Shown: positions 8,341 through 19,587, counted from the first letter of the stretch. The stretch: 64,000 bases of DNA from Moesziomyces globuligerus (GCA_030849465.1 JARVLF010000014.1:248001-312000), one strand, 5' to 3'. Made by a program: numbers and translations. Notes: generated by a model from the letters alone, not told the origin.

Positions 8341-11300
8341 ATGCCGCTCGCCAAGGCTGCAAGTAACGGGACCGGCCGCACGGCACGTGCTGAACCGGTC
8401 AAGGTGTTCGAGTTGCCGCTCGAGCAGGACGGTAGCCCCAGCGAGCAAAGGTCGTACATCAGGCTTCCTGCTCCCGTGCAGCCCTATGTCCTCCGCTTCT
8501 CCATCGAACCTGGCTCGGACGCTTCCAAGCAGGCCTGCCTCTGGACCAACTATTCCGTCAAACGCGCCACCTTTGAGCGCTCCTCCTTCGACAAGATCGC
8601 CTTCTCCTCGTCGGCCTCTTCGTCCAACCATGTCGATCTCCTGATCAACTCTGCTGGTGTCTTCGAGTTCTACGTCGAGTACGCGGCCGACGGAAGCGAC
8701 CAACAAGATGCCGATCTCTTTGGGCGCACCCAGCAGACCTCGACTCGCAAGAAGGGCAAGAGCGGCTACTTCAACGTCGATCCCGTCCTTCAAGTCGCTG
8801 TGCGCAAGCCCATCCTCAACGACGCGTGCAAACCCCTCTCGTCCAAGGACGGCGGTGGTGCCGTGACAACGACGAGCGACTTCCTTGCCCTTGACGGCAT
8901 CGTCCTGCAGACCCTAATCTCCAAGTGGGCCGGGCCCCTCAGCGATTGGGGCGTTCATCTCGACTCGGCTCGCGACGTCGGCTACAACATGATTCACTTC
9001 CCACCCCTCAACGTGCGTGGCGCAAGCAACAGCCCTTACTCTATCGGAGATCAGCACGACTTCTCCCACGACCTCTTTCCCGAGAAACTGCGTGGACCCA
9101 AGCAGAAGGCGGAGCGTGTCGAACAGCTCAAGGCAGTCCTCGCTGACATGAAGGCCAAGCACGGTCTCCTCAGCATGAGCGACGTCGTCTGGAACCACAC
9201 CGCACACAACAGTGCATGGCTCAACCAACATCCAGACGCTGCCTACAGCCCAGCCAACTCCCCTCATCTGCAGCCGGCGGACGAGCTCGAGCAAGGGCTG
9301 CTTGATCTGAATCGTCGCCTTCCGGATCACGGTGTCCCAGCCGAGTTGCGATCCGACGCGGATGTCTCTAAGCTCATGCAAGCGGTCGAGCAGCATGTCC
9401 TGGGCCCCCTCAAGCTCTGGCAGTTCTACGTCATTGACGCCAAGGCAGCTAAGGAGAGCTTCCGTGAAGCAATCTCGTCTCGCAAGGGTGGTGCGAGCTC
9501 GAATGCAGCTTCGCAGGTCACTGATGCTGCTATCAAGGCCGTTGCTGCCGAGCTTCGATCTTCTGCGGTGCTCAATGAGATGACGCTGTCGGATCGATAT
9601 GCGACCACCGTCGATGCGGTGAAGGCACTCGAAATCGTTCAGGCCGGCCACAGCTTCGAGAACGACGAGGCATGCGTCGACTTCTACGCAAAGGTTGTCG
9701 ATGAGCTCAATGCTCCCCTGTATGAGGCTTACGACGACGACGTCAAGGCCATCCTCAGCAACCTAGAAGGACGCGTCAAGTTCACCCGTCTCGACCCTAA
9801 CGGCCCCAAGCTTGGCAAGATCTCCGAGCAGAGCCCTTTCTTTGAGCCGTACTTTACTCGTCTCGACCCCAAGCACCCAAGTGCAGCCGGGCGGGACCCC
9901 AAGGAGCTCTCGCTGGCCAACAATGGCTGGATCTGGGCTGCTAACCCGCTTGAAGATTTCGCATCCAACAAGTCTCGCGTGTATCTGCGACGAGAGCTCA
10001 TCGTCTGGGGCGACTGTGTCAAGCTCAGGTACGGTTCCGGCCCACAAGACTCGCCCTACCTGTGGAAGCACATGGAAGAGTACACCAAGCTTCTGGCCGC
10101 CAACTTTGATGCCGTGCGCATTGACAACTGCCACTCGACTCCCATCCACGTCGGAGAGCACTTCCTCGACATTGCGAGGCGCGTCAACCCGAACCTGTAT
10201 GTCTGCGCCGAGCTGTTCACCGGCAGCGCCGAGATGGACGTTCACTTTGTCAGCCGCCTGGGCATCAATTCGCTGATCCGTGAGATGGAGAACGGTCACG
10301 ATCCCAAAGAGGAGAGCCGACTGCTCTATCGCTTCGGTGTCAACAAGCCGATCGGCTCCATGGACGGCGCCTGTCTCACGACGGCCGGCAAGATTTCGGT
10401 TCCCGAAGCGGGTCTCAAGGACGCCGACTGCCTCATCGAGCAGCTCAGCGGGTCTAGTCCCCACGCGCTCTTCATGGACGTCACACACGACAACGAGACT
10501 CCCACGATGAAGCGCACCACCGAGGACGCCATCACAATGGGCGCGCTGGTCGCCTTCTCTTGGTCTGCTATTGGCAGCACCAAAGGCTTCGACGATCTGT
10601 ATCCTAAGACTCTGGACGTGGTGCAGGAGAGCCGACTGTACAGACCCGCGCCCGCTGCGGAGGAAAGCGGCATCAGCGCCGTCAAGCGCGTTGTAAACCA
10701 TCTTCACGTCGAGATGGTTCGCAAGGGCTTCTCGGAAGGGCACGTTCATCAGGAGAACGACTATCTTCTGATGCACCGGGTGCACCCACAGACTCACCGA
10801 GGCTTTGTCTGCCTCGCCCACACCGCATTCCACAAGGGCACGCGCGACCGTGGTCAGGCCGGGCCTTTCAAGCTCGACCGTACGCGTGTCACCTACATTC
10901 TTGGCAAGTCTCTTGAGGTCACGTCCACGGAGATCGCTCAGGACTCAAAGTATCTCGATGGCCTCCCGTCGAAGCTTATCGATCTCGCGGAGCCCGAGGT
11001 CCGCGTCACGAAGGACGGCGACCGTCTGAGCTTCTCCGAGATTGTGGTTCCCGACTTCTTCCCCCCGGGCAGTGTGATGCTTTTCGCCACCGAGATGGAC
11101 AACATCGATTCGGACATCGACGCGCGCTGCCTCTCGGGTGCGGACGAGGCCGTTTCTAGCCTCGACCTGGTCGACCTCAATGCCATCCTGTATCGTGCAG
11201 ACGGCGAGGAGAAAGACGTGACAGGTGGAAACGATGGGGTCTACACTGTTCCTCAATGCGAGCCGATGGTCTATTGTGGTCTCGAAGGATGGATGGCGGT

Positions 11301-13056
11301 TCTGCGCTCCATCATCAAATCGAATGACCTCGGTCACCCGCTGTGCGCTCACCTGCGAGATGGCACCTGGGCTTTCGACTACGTGCAAAAGAGACTGGAA
11401 AAGCAAATCAACGTTCTACCTCGACTCGGCGAACTGGCCAAATGGCTGCAAGAACGCTTCGATCTGATCAAGCGCACGGCACCCAACTTCATGAGGCCCA
11501 AGTACTTTGCCTTGGTCATCAAAGCCGCCTATGATGCCGCCGTTCGAAGGGTCATCACTCGCATGTCACCCATTGTCAAGGATGGACACGACTTCATCAA
11601 AGCGCTGGCCCTCTGCTCGGTCCAGATGAATGGCGTCGTCAAATCTGCTTCGCTTTGGCCCGACAAGCAAGTGGCCTCGATGGCCGCCGGCCTTCCTTTC
11701 TTTGCAGCTTCCTGGGCGAGACTGTGGGGTCGTGACGTCTTCATTTCCCTCCGTGGCCTCTATCTGGTCACCGGAATGTTTGAGGCGGCACGCGAGCACA
11801 TCCTGGCCTTCGGTTCGACGCTCAAGCACGGCATGATTCCAAACCTGCTCGACTCGGGCCGAACGCCGCGATACAATTGCCGAGATGGGCCTTGGTTCTT
11901 CGCTCAGAACGTGCAAGACTACACCAAGATGGTGCCCAAGGGCGAAGCCATCCTCAGTGAGAAGGTGGCACGACGCTTTCCTCTTGACGACGAATGGGTG
12001 CCCTGGGATGATCCCAAGGCCTATGCCCACAAGAGCACGGTCGCGGAATTGATCCAGGAGATTCTGCAGCGCCATGCTTCCGGCGTGCACTTCCGCGAGT
12101 ACAACGCTGGTCCTGCGATCGACAACGACATGCATCCTGAGGGCTTCAACATTGATGTCGATGTCGACTGGGAGACCGGCATCATCTTCGGTGGTAACGA
12201 ACACAACTGCGGAACATGGCAGGACAAGAACGGCTCGTCCGCCAAGGCCGGAAACAAAGGAGTGCCAGGCTCTCCGCGAAACGGAGCCGCGATTGAGATC
12301 ACCGCGCTGCTCAAGAGCACTCTGACCTGGATCGTAGACCTGCAGAAGCGCGGTCTGTGGAAGGAGGCTAAGGGCGTAGAAGCTGTTGTCAAGGGAAGCA
12401 AAACGCTCGTCACGTACGAGCAATGGGCCGAGTTGCTCCAAAAGTCGTTCGAGCGGGCGTACTACATCCCCTTAGATGCTAGCGAGGACAAGTCTTATGA
12501 CGTCGACCCGAAGCTCGTCAACAGGCGAGGCATCTACAAGGATGTGTACGGGTCGTCCAAGGGGCGCGAGTGGGCCGACTACCAGTTCCGCTCCAACTTC
12601 CCCATCGCCATGTGCGTGGCTCCGGAGCTCTTCAAGCCCGAGCATGCGTGCAACGCGCTCAACAAGGCTCGCGAGATCCTGGTGGGACCGCTCGGGATGA
12701 AGACGCTCGATCCTTCGGACTGGAACTATCGACCGAACTACGACCAGCGCGAGACCGAGGACGCCTCGACCTCTTGCGGCTGGAACTACCACAACGGTCC
12801 CGAGTGGGTGTGGCTGCGGGGCTACTATCTGCGAGCCGTGGCGATTTTCGGCGACAGGGCGGGCGTGGAGCGCTCCGTGATGAACCACCGCATCAACACC
12901 CTGATGCTCGAGCACAGGAAGCACATCCGAGCCTCGCCGTGGGCCGGCCTGCCCGAGCTCACCAACGCCGACGGCGCTCACTGCCCCGACTCGTGCGCCA
13001 CTCAGGCCTGGAGCGCTGCCGCACTGCTCGATGCACTCGAGGAGATGGCCAAGTAG
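8341..13056 (+). CDS. GDB1: Glycogen debranching enzyme
   Basis: A 1571-residue single-exon protein, the usual length for the eukaryotic bifunctional enzyme that removes glycogen branches in the cytosol. The N-terminal half carries the GH13-type 4-alpha-glucanotransferase: DVVWNHTAHNSAWL near residue 280, the nucleophile Asp595 in VRIDNCHSTP, the acid/base Glu624 in VCAELFTGS, and VTHDNETP. The C-terminal half is the amylo-alpha-1,6-glucosidase (GH133): GRDVFISLRGLYLVTG, YNCRDGPWFFAQNVQDY, GTWQDKNG with Asp1295, and LPELTN with Glu1539. The last two are the probable catalytic pair, judged from their position relative to the C terminus of characterised yeast enzymes. The ATG follows a pyrimidine-rich leader. 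It is convergent with the Ran-binding protein gene. All expected sites are present, so it should be active. Confidence 0.97.
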   Translation: MPLAKAASNGTGRTARAEPVKVFELPLEQDGSPSEQRSYIRLPAPVQPYVLRFSIEPGSDASKQACLWTNYSVKRATFERSSFDKIAFSSSASSSNHVDLLINSAGVFEFYVEYAADGSDQQDADLFGRTQQTSTRKKGKSGYFNVDPVLQVAVRKPILNDACKPLSSKDGGGAVTTTSDFLALDGIVLQTLISKWAGPLSDWGVHLDSARDVGYNMIHFPPLNVRGASNSPYSIGDQHDFSHDLFPEKLRGPKQKAERVEQLKAVLADMKAKHGLLSMSDVVWNHTAHNSAWLNQHPDAAYSPANSPHLQPADELEQGLLDLNRRLPDHGVPAELRSDADVSKLMQAVEQHVLGPLKLWQFYVIDAKAAKESFREAISSRKGGASSNAASQVTDAAIKAVAAELRSSAVLNEMTLSDRYATTVDAVKALEIVQAGHSFENDEACVDFYAKVVDELNAPLYEAYDDDVKAILSNLEGRVKFTRLDPNGPKLGKISEQSPFFEPYFTRLDPKHPSAAGRDPKELSLANNGWIWAANPLEDFASNKSRVYLRRELIVWGDCVKLRYGSGPQDSPYLWKHMEEYTKLLAANFDAVRIDNCHSTPIHVGEHFLDIARRVNPNLYVCAELFTGSAEMDVHFVSRLGINSLIREMENGHDPKEESRLLYRFGVNKPIGSMDGACLTTAGKISVPEAGLKDADCLIEQLSGSSPHALFMDVTHDNETPTMKRTTEDAITMGALVAFSWSAIGSTKGFDDLYPKTLDVVQESRLYRPAPAAEESGISAVKRVVNHLHVEMVRKGFSEGHVHQENDYLLMHRVHPQTHRGFVCLAHTAFHKGTRDRGQAGPFKLDRTRVTYILGKSLEVTSTEIAQDSKYLDGLPSKLIDLAEPEVRVTKDGDRLSFSEIVVPDFFPPGSVMLFATEMDNIDSDIDARCLSGADEAVSSLDLVDLNAILYRADGEEKDVTGGNDGVYTVPQCEPMVYCGLEGWMAVLRSIIKSNDLGHPLCAHLRDGTWAFDYVQKRLEKQINVLPRLGELAKWLQERFDLIKRTAPNFMRPKYFALVIKAAYDAAVRRVITRMSPIVKDGHDFIKALALCSVQMNGVVKSASLWPDKQVASMAAGLPFFAASWARLWGRDVFISLRGLYLVTGMFEAAREHILAFGSTLKHGMIPNLLDSGRTPRYNCRDGPWFFAQNVQDYTKMVPKGEAILSEKVARRFPLDDEWVPWDDPKAYAHKSTVAELIQEILQRHASGVHFREYNAGPAIDNDMHPEGFNIDVDVDWETGIIFGGNEHNCGTWQDKNGSSAKAGNKGVPGSPRNGAAIEITALLKSTLTWIVDLQKRGLWKEAKGVEAVVKGSKTLVTYEQWAELLQKSFERAYYIPLDASEDKSYDVDPKLVNRRGIYKDVYGSSKGREWADYQFRSNFPIAMCVAPELFKPEHACNALNKAREILVGPLGMKTLDPSDWNYRPNYDQRETEDASTSCGWNYHNGPEWVWLRGYYLRAVAIFGDRAGVERSVMNHRINTLMLEHRKHIRASPWAGLPELTNADGAHCPDSCATQAWSAAALLDALEEMAK

Positions 13057-13409
13057 AGAGTCACGGGTCGCGTTCAAACCTTCAACGATGCGTTTCGCAA
13101 AAGTGTCGTGGCACGAAATCAAAGTCCAAGTTCTCGTTCCTTCCCCAGCGTGTGCAAACAGCGTGCGAAAGATGCTGCAAAGGTCATCGCCAGAGTCGGT
13201 GTCGCTTGGCCTCGATGGCTCCCACGCCAGCTTCGCGAGCGAGGAATGACACCAGAAGACAAGATCTGAATCGTCACAAGCGGCGCTTGAATGCAGCAAC
13301 AGCGTGTTGGATTTTTCTGGAATCGACTGCAGGCTACGAGGTCGACATGACATGTCCACGTCGATGGCGGAAGGGGGAGGGGGGAAAGGGGCAAGGTAAG
13401 GTGGCAATC
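13057..13409. other. 3' intergenic region between convergent genes
   Basis: Shared 3' region of GDB1 and the Ran-binding protein gene. I see no gene or repeat in it. Confidence 0.5.
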
Positions 13410-14976
13410 TCATGCGCGAGAAGCCGTGTCTGGCGCGATGACAAAGTCGTCGAGCACGTCCATGAGTGCCGCCGCGTTGTTCGGGTTGCTCAACTGTGCA
13501 TCGAAAAAGAAAAAAGAGCAGGATCATGGCACAAGCGGTCAGCTTGGTCCATGCGATGCGCGCTAGCCATTTAGGGAGGGCTTGTGCGAGGAAGCGTGAC
13601 TTACCCTGATAGCGTATTGCACTGGCTTGGACTGCTCAAAGGCGACGATGCGCACAAATTTCTCCTGCAGCTCGCACTTCATCCCCTTGAAGAGCGAGAC
13701 GTTGAGGATGACCCTCAAGACGCCGTCGGCGCGCATGACGATGCGAGCGCTCTTCTTGTCCAGCGAGTGCTTGGGAACGTTGACGCGCAGAGTGCCCGTG
13801 CCGCGTTCCTTCCAAGATTGGTCTTCCGCCATCGTGTAGAGCTTGGCACGGATGCTGTGGATGGTTTCCTCGTCCTCCTCACCCGTTTTGGCTGTTGTTC
13901 GACGGACGAGTCGGAGGGTCAATATGGCTGGCATGAGTCGGAATGAAAATGAGGAGCGAGGGGGGAGACTTACTTTCGGCCTCATTGACTTCGAGCAATG
14001 GCTTGGCCTTTGTCTCGACGGCAGAAGATGCGTCCTTATCTTCGCTGAGGAGCTTTTGTTCAAAGGTGTCTTTGTCGTCAGAGGGTTGGGGATTGTCGGC
14101 TTCTGTCGGACTTGCCGAGGCAGCTTGGGTCTTGGACTTTGCGAGCGGGCTTGCGCCGGCAAAGGCGCCGAAGCCGAATGAGGAGCCTTTGAAGACGGGT
14201 TTGGGCTGCGCAGAGGTTGAGGGAGACGGGGCGGCGGAGGAGGATGCCGAGCCGTTCTCGGAATGGTGGCCACCGATGCTGGAGCCGAGGCTACTGGGCT
14301 TGATGCCGGACCCGACCAAGGGCGACGAGCTCTTTGCGGCAAAGGCGGAAAAGGCCGTCTTGCTGGTGCTGGAAGACGATCCGGAGGACGAGGGCACTGC
14401 GCTGAACGGGGAAGACTTGGAGCTGAAGGCGGAAAAAGTGGGTTGGGTACGGGCGGGAGCATCGAGGGGCTCCTTTGGTGGTGCAGATGCTGTCGATGCG
14501 GCTGGGGGTGCTGAGGCCGGATCCTCGGAGGAATCGTTGGCTTGAGCCTCTACCGCCTTGTGCGCGACAGCGGGATCGGTGTCCGGGTGGCTAGCTTTGA
14601 GCTCGTGCGTGCTGAGCTTGTTGACCTTCTCTCGAATGTGACCGACCTTTTCGGTCTCTGGCTGGAGAGCGACGGCCTCGTCGTCTTCCTCCTGCAACGC
14701 GTCGACGCGATTCTTCTTGGCAGGGATGGACTCGGTGACGCGAGACGGCGTCAGCTGGGAGGAGGGCTCGACGCTACCTTCGCGTTCCCTCTTGCGGCTG
14801 GAGGAAGCATCTTCGACGGCGTTATGGGGAGGAGATTTGGCGGTGACAGCTGTAGTTTTTGGCGGCTGCGAGGCAGGTTGTGGCGAAGGGGAGCGTGGCG
14901 AGGGTGAGGAGGAGGGCTGCGACTGCGGTTCGCGAGGTTGCTCGGCGTCGGCGTTTGGCGATGCTGTGCCCGACAT
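13410..14976 (-). CDS. Ran-binding domain protein (Yrb2/RanBP3- or Nup50-like)
   Basis: Three exons inferred: 14976-13974, 13891-13605 and 13493-13410, with introns GTAAGT...CAG at both sites. They give 457 residues. The first 330 residues are low-complexity Ser/Pro/Ala/Lys sequence with FG-type motifs ([21 protein letters not shown]). The C-terminal part is a Ran-binding domain: [51 protein letters not shown]. The last exon encodes [20 protein letters not shown]. Proteins of this build bind RanGTP at the nuclear pore and assist export (Yrb2/RanBP3) or cargo release (Nup2/Nup50). A single RanBD after FG-like sequence fits either, so no symbol is given. It is divergent from VMA4. Confidence 0.88.
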
Positions 14977-15608
14977 TGCGTGAGGCGCCAGTGCGGGAAG
15001 CGAGTTCGAACAGCGACAACGGTGGTGGTGATGAAGCGAGTGGTGAGCCGGGACGGATGAGAGCGTGACAGCAGAGCGGCAATCGTGAATGCGAGCGAGG
15101 TGATGATTAGCGAGGCCTGCGGGTGCGTGTCTCTTTTGGGTGTGTGTTTTTGCCAGGCAGCACGACGCGACCTTCTTCCTCCACTTGTCGGCTCCGATCG
15201 GCGCATCATTCCGCGATTGGCAGCCGAATTGGAAGTCACAAGTGGCTGTTGGGCCGGACTCGCATCAAGGCACATCCATGCCAAATCAACTTAACAGTAT
15301 CCGCAATTTGCGAATTGGCATTGGCGATTTCGATTTCGATTGCGATTGCGCTTGGCGCGTGCGTCTGTGCTGAGCAGGTGAGCTCAGGCGCAGTGCAGCG
15401 CAGTGCAGCCCCTAAGCAACCGACCGACACCGGACGGTCCTACGCATCAGCCAGTCGGTCATCTCATCATCCCCATTCCATTCGCCATCGTCGACGCTGC
15501 CCATTCGCTTCAGCGTAGCAGAGACTCAGGACTCACCTCGGTGCCACACAGCGTACAAAGTCCCAGCACTACACGGCATCGGTCGTCGATCAACGATCCT
15601 CTGCCAAC
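14977..15608. promoter_or_regulatory. Divergent promoter region, RanBD gene / VMA4
   Basis: 632 bp between two divergent start codons. It has a CGATTTCGATTTCGATTGCG run near 15327 and short CAGTGCAG repeats near 15390. No gene or TATA element is convincing. Confidence 0.5.
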
Positions 15609-16647
15609 ATGTCGAGTCGTCCCATGAACGACGATGAGGTCCTCTCCGAGATGAAGAAGATGGTAGGTCGCCGATGCTTGCATCCCGTCCAGACACTCGG
15701 TGCTATGCCTTGCTGACCCCGCTCGTCTGTTTGCGTCCACACAGGTGGCCTTCATCAAGCAGGAGGCGGTGGAGAAGGCGCGCGAGATCCAGATCAAGGC
15801 TGACGAGGAGTTTGCCATCGAGAAGGCCAAGATCGTCCGCCAGGAGGCCATCAACATCGACTCGCAGTACGAGAAGAAGATCAAGCAGGCCGAGGTGGCC
15901 CAAAAGATGTACGTAACTCCCCTTGCTCCCGTAGACCGCTCAGCGAATCAGCCTCCTCACACCCCTTTCCCCCTTACACAGTGCCCAATCAAACCAGACC
16001 AACAAGTCGCGATTGAAGATCCTGCAGACGCGCGAGCAGCACCTTCAATCGCTCTTTGACGCTACGCGCGAGAAGCTCGACGGCATCGCCAAGGACCAGG
16101 ACAAGTACAAGCAGCTGCTCGGTCAGCTCATCCTTCAGGTATGTCTGCATTGCTGATCCGACTCCACCTAGCTCACCTCGTTACGCTCTCTGCAGGTTCT
16201 GATCGCCCCCTTTTTTGTGCTTTCTGAACATTGTGACGGTACAGGGATTGCTGCAATTGATGGAGGCCAAGGTGACCATCACGGTCAAGTCGAGCGACGT
16301 GCAGATCGCCGAGGAGGCGGCCAAGCACGCCGAGCGCGAGTTCGAGGCCAAGGCGGGCAGGTCGACGAGCGTGAGCGTGCACGAGGGTCTGAGCAAGGAC
16401 TGCGCCGGCGGCGTCGTGCTCGCCGGTCACGCGGGCAAGATCACCATCAACAACACGCTCGACGAGCGCCTCCGTCTGCTCGAGGACCGCATGCTCCCCG
16501 AGATCCGTCTCGACCTCTTTGGTCCCAACCAGAACCGAAAGTAAGTCGACCCACCACACACTGCCCCTTGTCGTTCCATCCTCAGATCAGTGTTTGCTAA
16601 CTTTGATCCCTCCAAACTCGCACGCGCACACCAGGTTCAACACTTGA
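15609..16647 (+). CDS. VMA4: V-type proton ATPase subunit E
   Basis: Five exons inferred: 15609-15662, 15745-15908, 15982-16138, 16245-16540 and 16635-16647. Donors are GTAGGT, GTACGT, GTATGT and GTAAGT; acceptors are CAG. They give 227 residues, the family length. The N terminus MNDDEVLSEMKKM followed by VAFIKQEAVEKAREIQIKAD and EFAIEKAKIVRQE is the long helix forming the peripheral stalk with subunit G. The C-terminal domain ends LRLLEDRMLPEIRLDLFG. Subunit E ties V1 to the stator of the vacuolar proton pump. The last exon adds only four codons (ending F-N-T), so the stop lies just past a small intron. This is the most intron-rich gene in the window by count. Confidence 0.95.
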
Positions 16648-16964
16648 ACATCTCGCGCCCTCCTCGCAGCCCAAGCCCCACTCATCTGCGCTCGTTGACG
16701 ATCGGAACCCCACCAGACCGCCAGCGCCATCCCCCGCATCCCTGAATCTGATATCCTTTCCAACACTGAACAACGCCTCGCCGTAGGAAGAGTGGAAAAA
16801 AAGAAGGCTCAACCTCGGGTCTGCTGGATGGGTAGATCGGCGCGAAGAAGCTAAATGTACAAGAGCGTTCAGAGGGGAGAGGGGGAAGAAGCAGGTAGAA
16901 CCCATGGACGCCTCTTTCTTTTTTTGGGTGTGGGGGGTAATGGGGGGGACGAAAGGGTGAAGGA
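16648..16964. other. 3' region between convergent VMA4 and TIF35
   Basis: 317 bp shared 3' region, with poly-A/T and poly-G/T-rich tracts at 16796-16806 and 16917-16950. No gene seen. Confidence 0.5.
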
Positions 16965-17894
16965 TCAAGGACGCTCGCCACGCGGGAGCGACCACTGGCA
17001 GCTGAGGATGAGGTTATCGTAGCCTCTGCCGTCGACCTTCTGGCGGGCGCGGTCTGCGTCCTCGCGCGTCTCGAAGCTGACAAAGGCGTAGCCCTTGCAG
17101 ATGCCCGTCTCGCGGTCGCGGCCGACGTAGACGCGCACCACACGACCAAAGCGACCAAAGAGCTCGCGCAGATCGTCGTCGTCCGCATCTTCCGAGAGGT
17201 TGGTGACACGGAGCGTAGGCAGATCGTCTCTCGAGACGCCGCCGAGACCGCCCATCTTTTCGCCGGGGCCCTTGGCGCCACCACGCATCGAGGGCGGGAT
17301 GTACTTGCCACCTGCGCTCGCCGCCACAGCCGGGTTGGTGGGGTCCATCGCCGCGAGTGGCGTCATGGAACCCTCGCCCGCTTCGGGCGTATCGGCACCG
17401 GCACCGGGGATGGCCTCGAGCGTGTCCTTGTAGGGGCATTTTGTGGTAAAGTGGTCGCCCTTGCAGAGTCGGCAGACGATGCGCTTGTTGGCGAGCTGCT
17501 GACGCACCTTGTCCATCTCGTCGACCTCGGGCTCGGCGTTCTTGTTGTTGCCGGCGGCCATCTTGAGCACGACGTTCTCGCCGATGGTGGTGGTGGCCGA
17601 GTGCGGGCCCGGCGCCTTGCCCTTCTCCATGCCAAACTTGGTCCAGCTCTTGCGCTCGGCGACCTCGTGGTTGACCTTGGTCTTGACGAGGGTGCGCTTG
17701 ACGCGGCGCGTGATCTTGACCTTCTTGCCGTCGGCGTTGGTGCGGTACTCGATCACCACCTTGACGCCGTTGCCCTCGTCGCGCTCCTCGATGCGCGGCG
17801 CATCGCCCGAGACGTCCTCGTCAAACTCGTCGGCCCAGTTCATGGGTTTGCCGCCCGCAGGCTGGCTGGTGGAGGGCGCCGCAACAGGAGCCAT
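16965..17894 (-). CDS. TIF35: Translation initiation factor eIF3 subunit g
   Basis: 309 residues, single exon, starting at the ATG before APVAAPSTSQPAGG. The N terminus carries NWADEFDEDV and the eIF3g-typical VKITRRVKRTLVKTKV. A zinc knuckle C-x2-C-x3-H-x4-C (CRLCKGDHFTTKCPYKD) lies near residue 160. The C-terminal RRM has RNP2-like LRVTNL and RNP1-like KGYAFVSF (about residues 225-305). eIF3g binds eIF3i within eIF3, contacts mRNA during scanning, and helps reinitiation. The frame is open 67 codons further upstream, but that part lacks family similarity, so the internal ATG was chosen. Divergent from the mitochondrial RNase III-like gene. Confidence 0.96.
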   Translation of the reverse strand: MAPVAAPSTSQPAGGKPMNWADEFDEDVSGDAPRIEERDEGNGVKVVIEYRTNADGKKVKITRRVKRTLVKTKVNHEVAERKSWTKFGMEKGKAPGPHSATTTIGENVVLKMAAGNNKNAEPEVDEMDKVRQQLANKRIVCRLCKGDHFTTKCPYKDTLEAIPGAGADTPEAGEGSMTPLAAMDPTNPAVAASAGGKYIPPSMRGGAKGPGEKMGGLGGVSRDDLPTLRVTNLSEDADDDDLRELFGRFGRVVRVYVGRDRETGICKGYAFVSFETREDADRARQKVDGRGYDNLILSCQWSLPRGERP

Positions 17895-18732
17895 GGTGTT
17901 TGTGTGGAGGTGCGTATGTGCAGGTGCGTTGGGTGGATGCGTCGAATGGCAGAGCAAGGCTGAGATGTGCTTCACGTCGTTCGGTATGCGATGTAGATAC
18001 GAAAGCAAGCGAGCCGTGAGATGGTGGTGGTGGTGGCGACTGACGGTAGGCGCTACGAGTGCGGTGGTGAATGTGCAGACCTGGGATGCGTGCAAGGTCT
18101 GGGTGTGATGGTGGTGGTGGTGGCTGTGGGCTGAGCAGGGATGTCGGTTTTCGAGGTGCCGCCGTGGCTGTCGTCTGAGCCAGGAGGCTTGGCTTGGCTT
18201 TGCTGGGCAGAGCGCTGTGTGGTCTGACAGTGAGCCTTTTTCTCCCTTTGAGAGAGGTGCATTTCAGAGCCAAACTGCCGCGCGCGCTCCCAAGGCGCCT
18301 GATTTCTGCAATTTTTTCGGCCTAGCTCACTGCTCCAAGGCGTGTTGCGTTGCGTTGCGTTGCGTTGCTCTGCTCGGTGCGGGGCGCTGAGCGTCAAGCT
18401 TTCTTCCCGTACGAAATTTCCACCGAGCCAGAGATCGGACCCGAACTTGAAAGCACCGAAGGAAGACTCGGATGTCAAAAATGGCCGCGGCTCGGCCCTT
18501 CCCTCAGCCTTGGCTGAGCAAAAAAATCCCGTCCAACACCGCACCTTCCTCCTGACTCTACTCATATCCATTCCTACCTCGAGCTCGTCGGACCGACCTT
18601 GTCGCCCCATCGGAGCAACGCCGTCCGCCCCGTCACAGCCTCATCCACTCGACTGCGCGCTCCACCGATCCGGCCTCTTCCTCATCGGATCCACTCGCAT
18701 CCAACACTCTGCTTGGTACACATCGGGCAATC
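17895..18732. promoter_or_regulatory. Divergent promoter region, TIF35 / RNase III-like gene
   Basis: 838 bp. It contains GTGGTGGTGG tracts near 18021 and 18110 and a (GTTGC)5 tandem repeat at 18344-18368. No gene seen. Confidence 0.5.
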
Positions 18733-19587
18733 ATGGCGGCACGTCGGGTACAGACGCCGCTCCGGCAGCTCGCACGGAGCTTACGCAGCAGCTCGGACGT
18801 CCACGAACCTGCTCGCCGAGCCAGTAGTGCCGCTGCCACCACGCTCGTCGGCTCGTCGTCGTGCTCGTCGACGAGCAGACGCGCGTTTGGATCCGCAGCC
18901 TCCTCCACCGCTGCGTCTTCCTCGGCTGGGGCTACGCCGGATGTGTCGTCTCGACTGTCGGTTCGGGGTGGCGAGGCGCGCGTCTCGCCTGCGCTGGGCA
19001 TGCGCGTGACGGGCGACCAGGTGCTCTCGCATCTCTCCTCGATCGGCGGGAGCTCGACGTCGGATCTGCTCGCGGGCAATGCCGAGCTCGCGCTGCGCGC
19101 GCTCACGCACGAGTCGTACCTCAACGCGCGCGAGGGCCACAATCGCCGGCTCGCCTTTGTGGGTCGTAGGACGCTCAAGCTCTTCACCACGCTCTGGCTG
19201 CACGCGCGTCTCCAGCAGCTCGCAAAAGGCGCGCCCGCCCACACCTACGTCGCCCATCTCCTCGAATCCCCCTCGGCCGTCGACTCGATCCTCTCCACCC
19301 ACAGACTTGGAGACCGCGTAGGCAGAGATCTCGGCCTCGAGAACGTCATGCGCTGGACCCCCGCCGTCGCAGACGGCCAGTTGGGCCCCAGGGAGACCGG
19401 CTTGTTCAAGGTGCGCGGAGTCGCCGTCGAGGCGCTCGTCGGCGCCATCTACCACCAAGCCGGCGCCATGCACGCTTCCCACTTCTTCCACTCCCACATC
19501 CTCCCCGCTCTCCTCCAGGACGGATTCCCAGGCCCCGTGCCGCAAGAACTCAGGCACAACATCACACCTCCCGCTGCGGCGCCATGA
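18733..19587 (+). CDS. Mitochondrial RNase III-like protein, probably large-subunit ribosomal (mL57/mL44 type)
   Basis: 284 residues, single exon. The N terminus (MAARRVQTPLRQLARSLRSS) is Arg-rich and lacks acidic residues, as in a mitochondrial presequence, and is followed by Ser/Ala-rich sequence. Residues about 95-270 resemble the RNase III fold: ALRALTHESYLNAREGHNRR, LAFVGRRTLKLF and VRGVAVEALVGAIYHQAGA. The catalytic ENDD acidic pattern of true RNase III is absent: the signature reads HNRRLAFVGRR rather than NERLEFLGD. That supports a structural ribosomal protein such as fungal mL57 (MrpL15) or mL44 rather than a nuclease. Which of the two is not settled by eye. Confidence 0.78.
   Translation: MAARRVQTPLRQLARSLRSSSDVHEPARRASSAAATTLVGSSSCSSTSRRAFGSAASSTAASSSAGATPDVSSRLSVRGGEARVSPALGMRVTGDQVLSHLSSIGGSSTSDLLAGNAELALRALTHESYLNAREGHNRRLAFVGRRTLKLFTTLWLHARLQQLAKGAPAHTYVAHLLESPSAVDSILSTHRLGDRVGRDLGLENVMRWTPAVADGQLGPRETGLFKVRGVAVEALVGAIYHQAGAMHASHFFHSHILPALLQDGFPGPVPQELRHNITPPAAAP

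Noticed and set aside
9763..10833. Long minus-strand frames inside GDB1
   Set aside because: Codon-bias shadows of the debranching enzyme, with no independent start context or domain.
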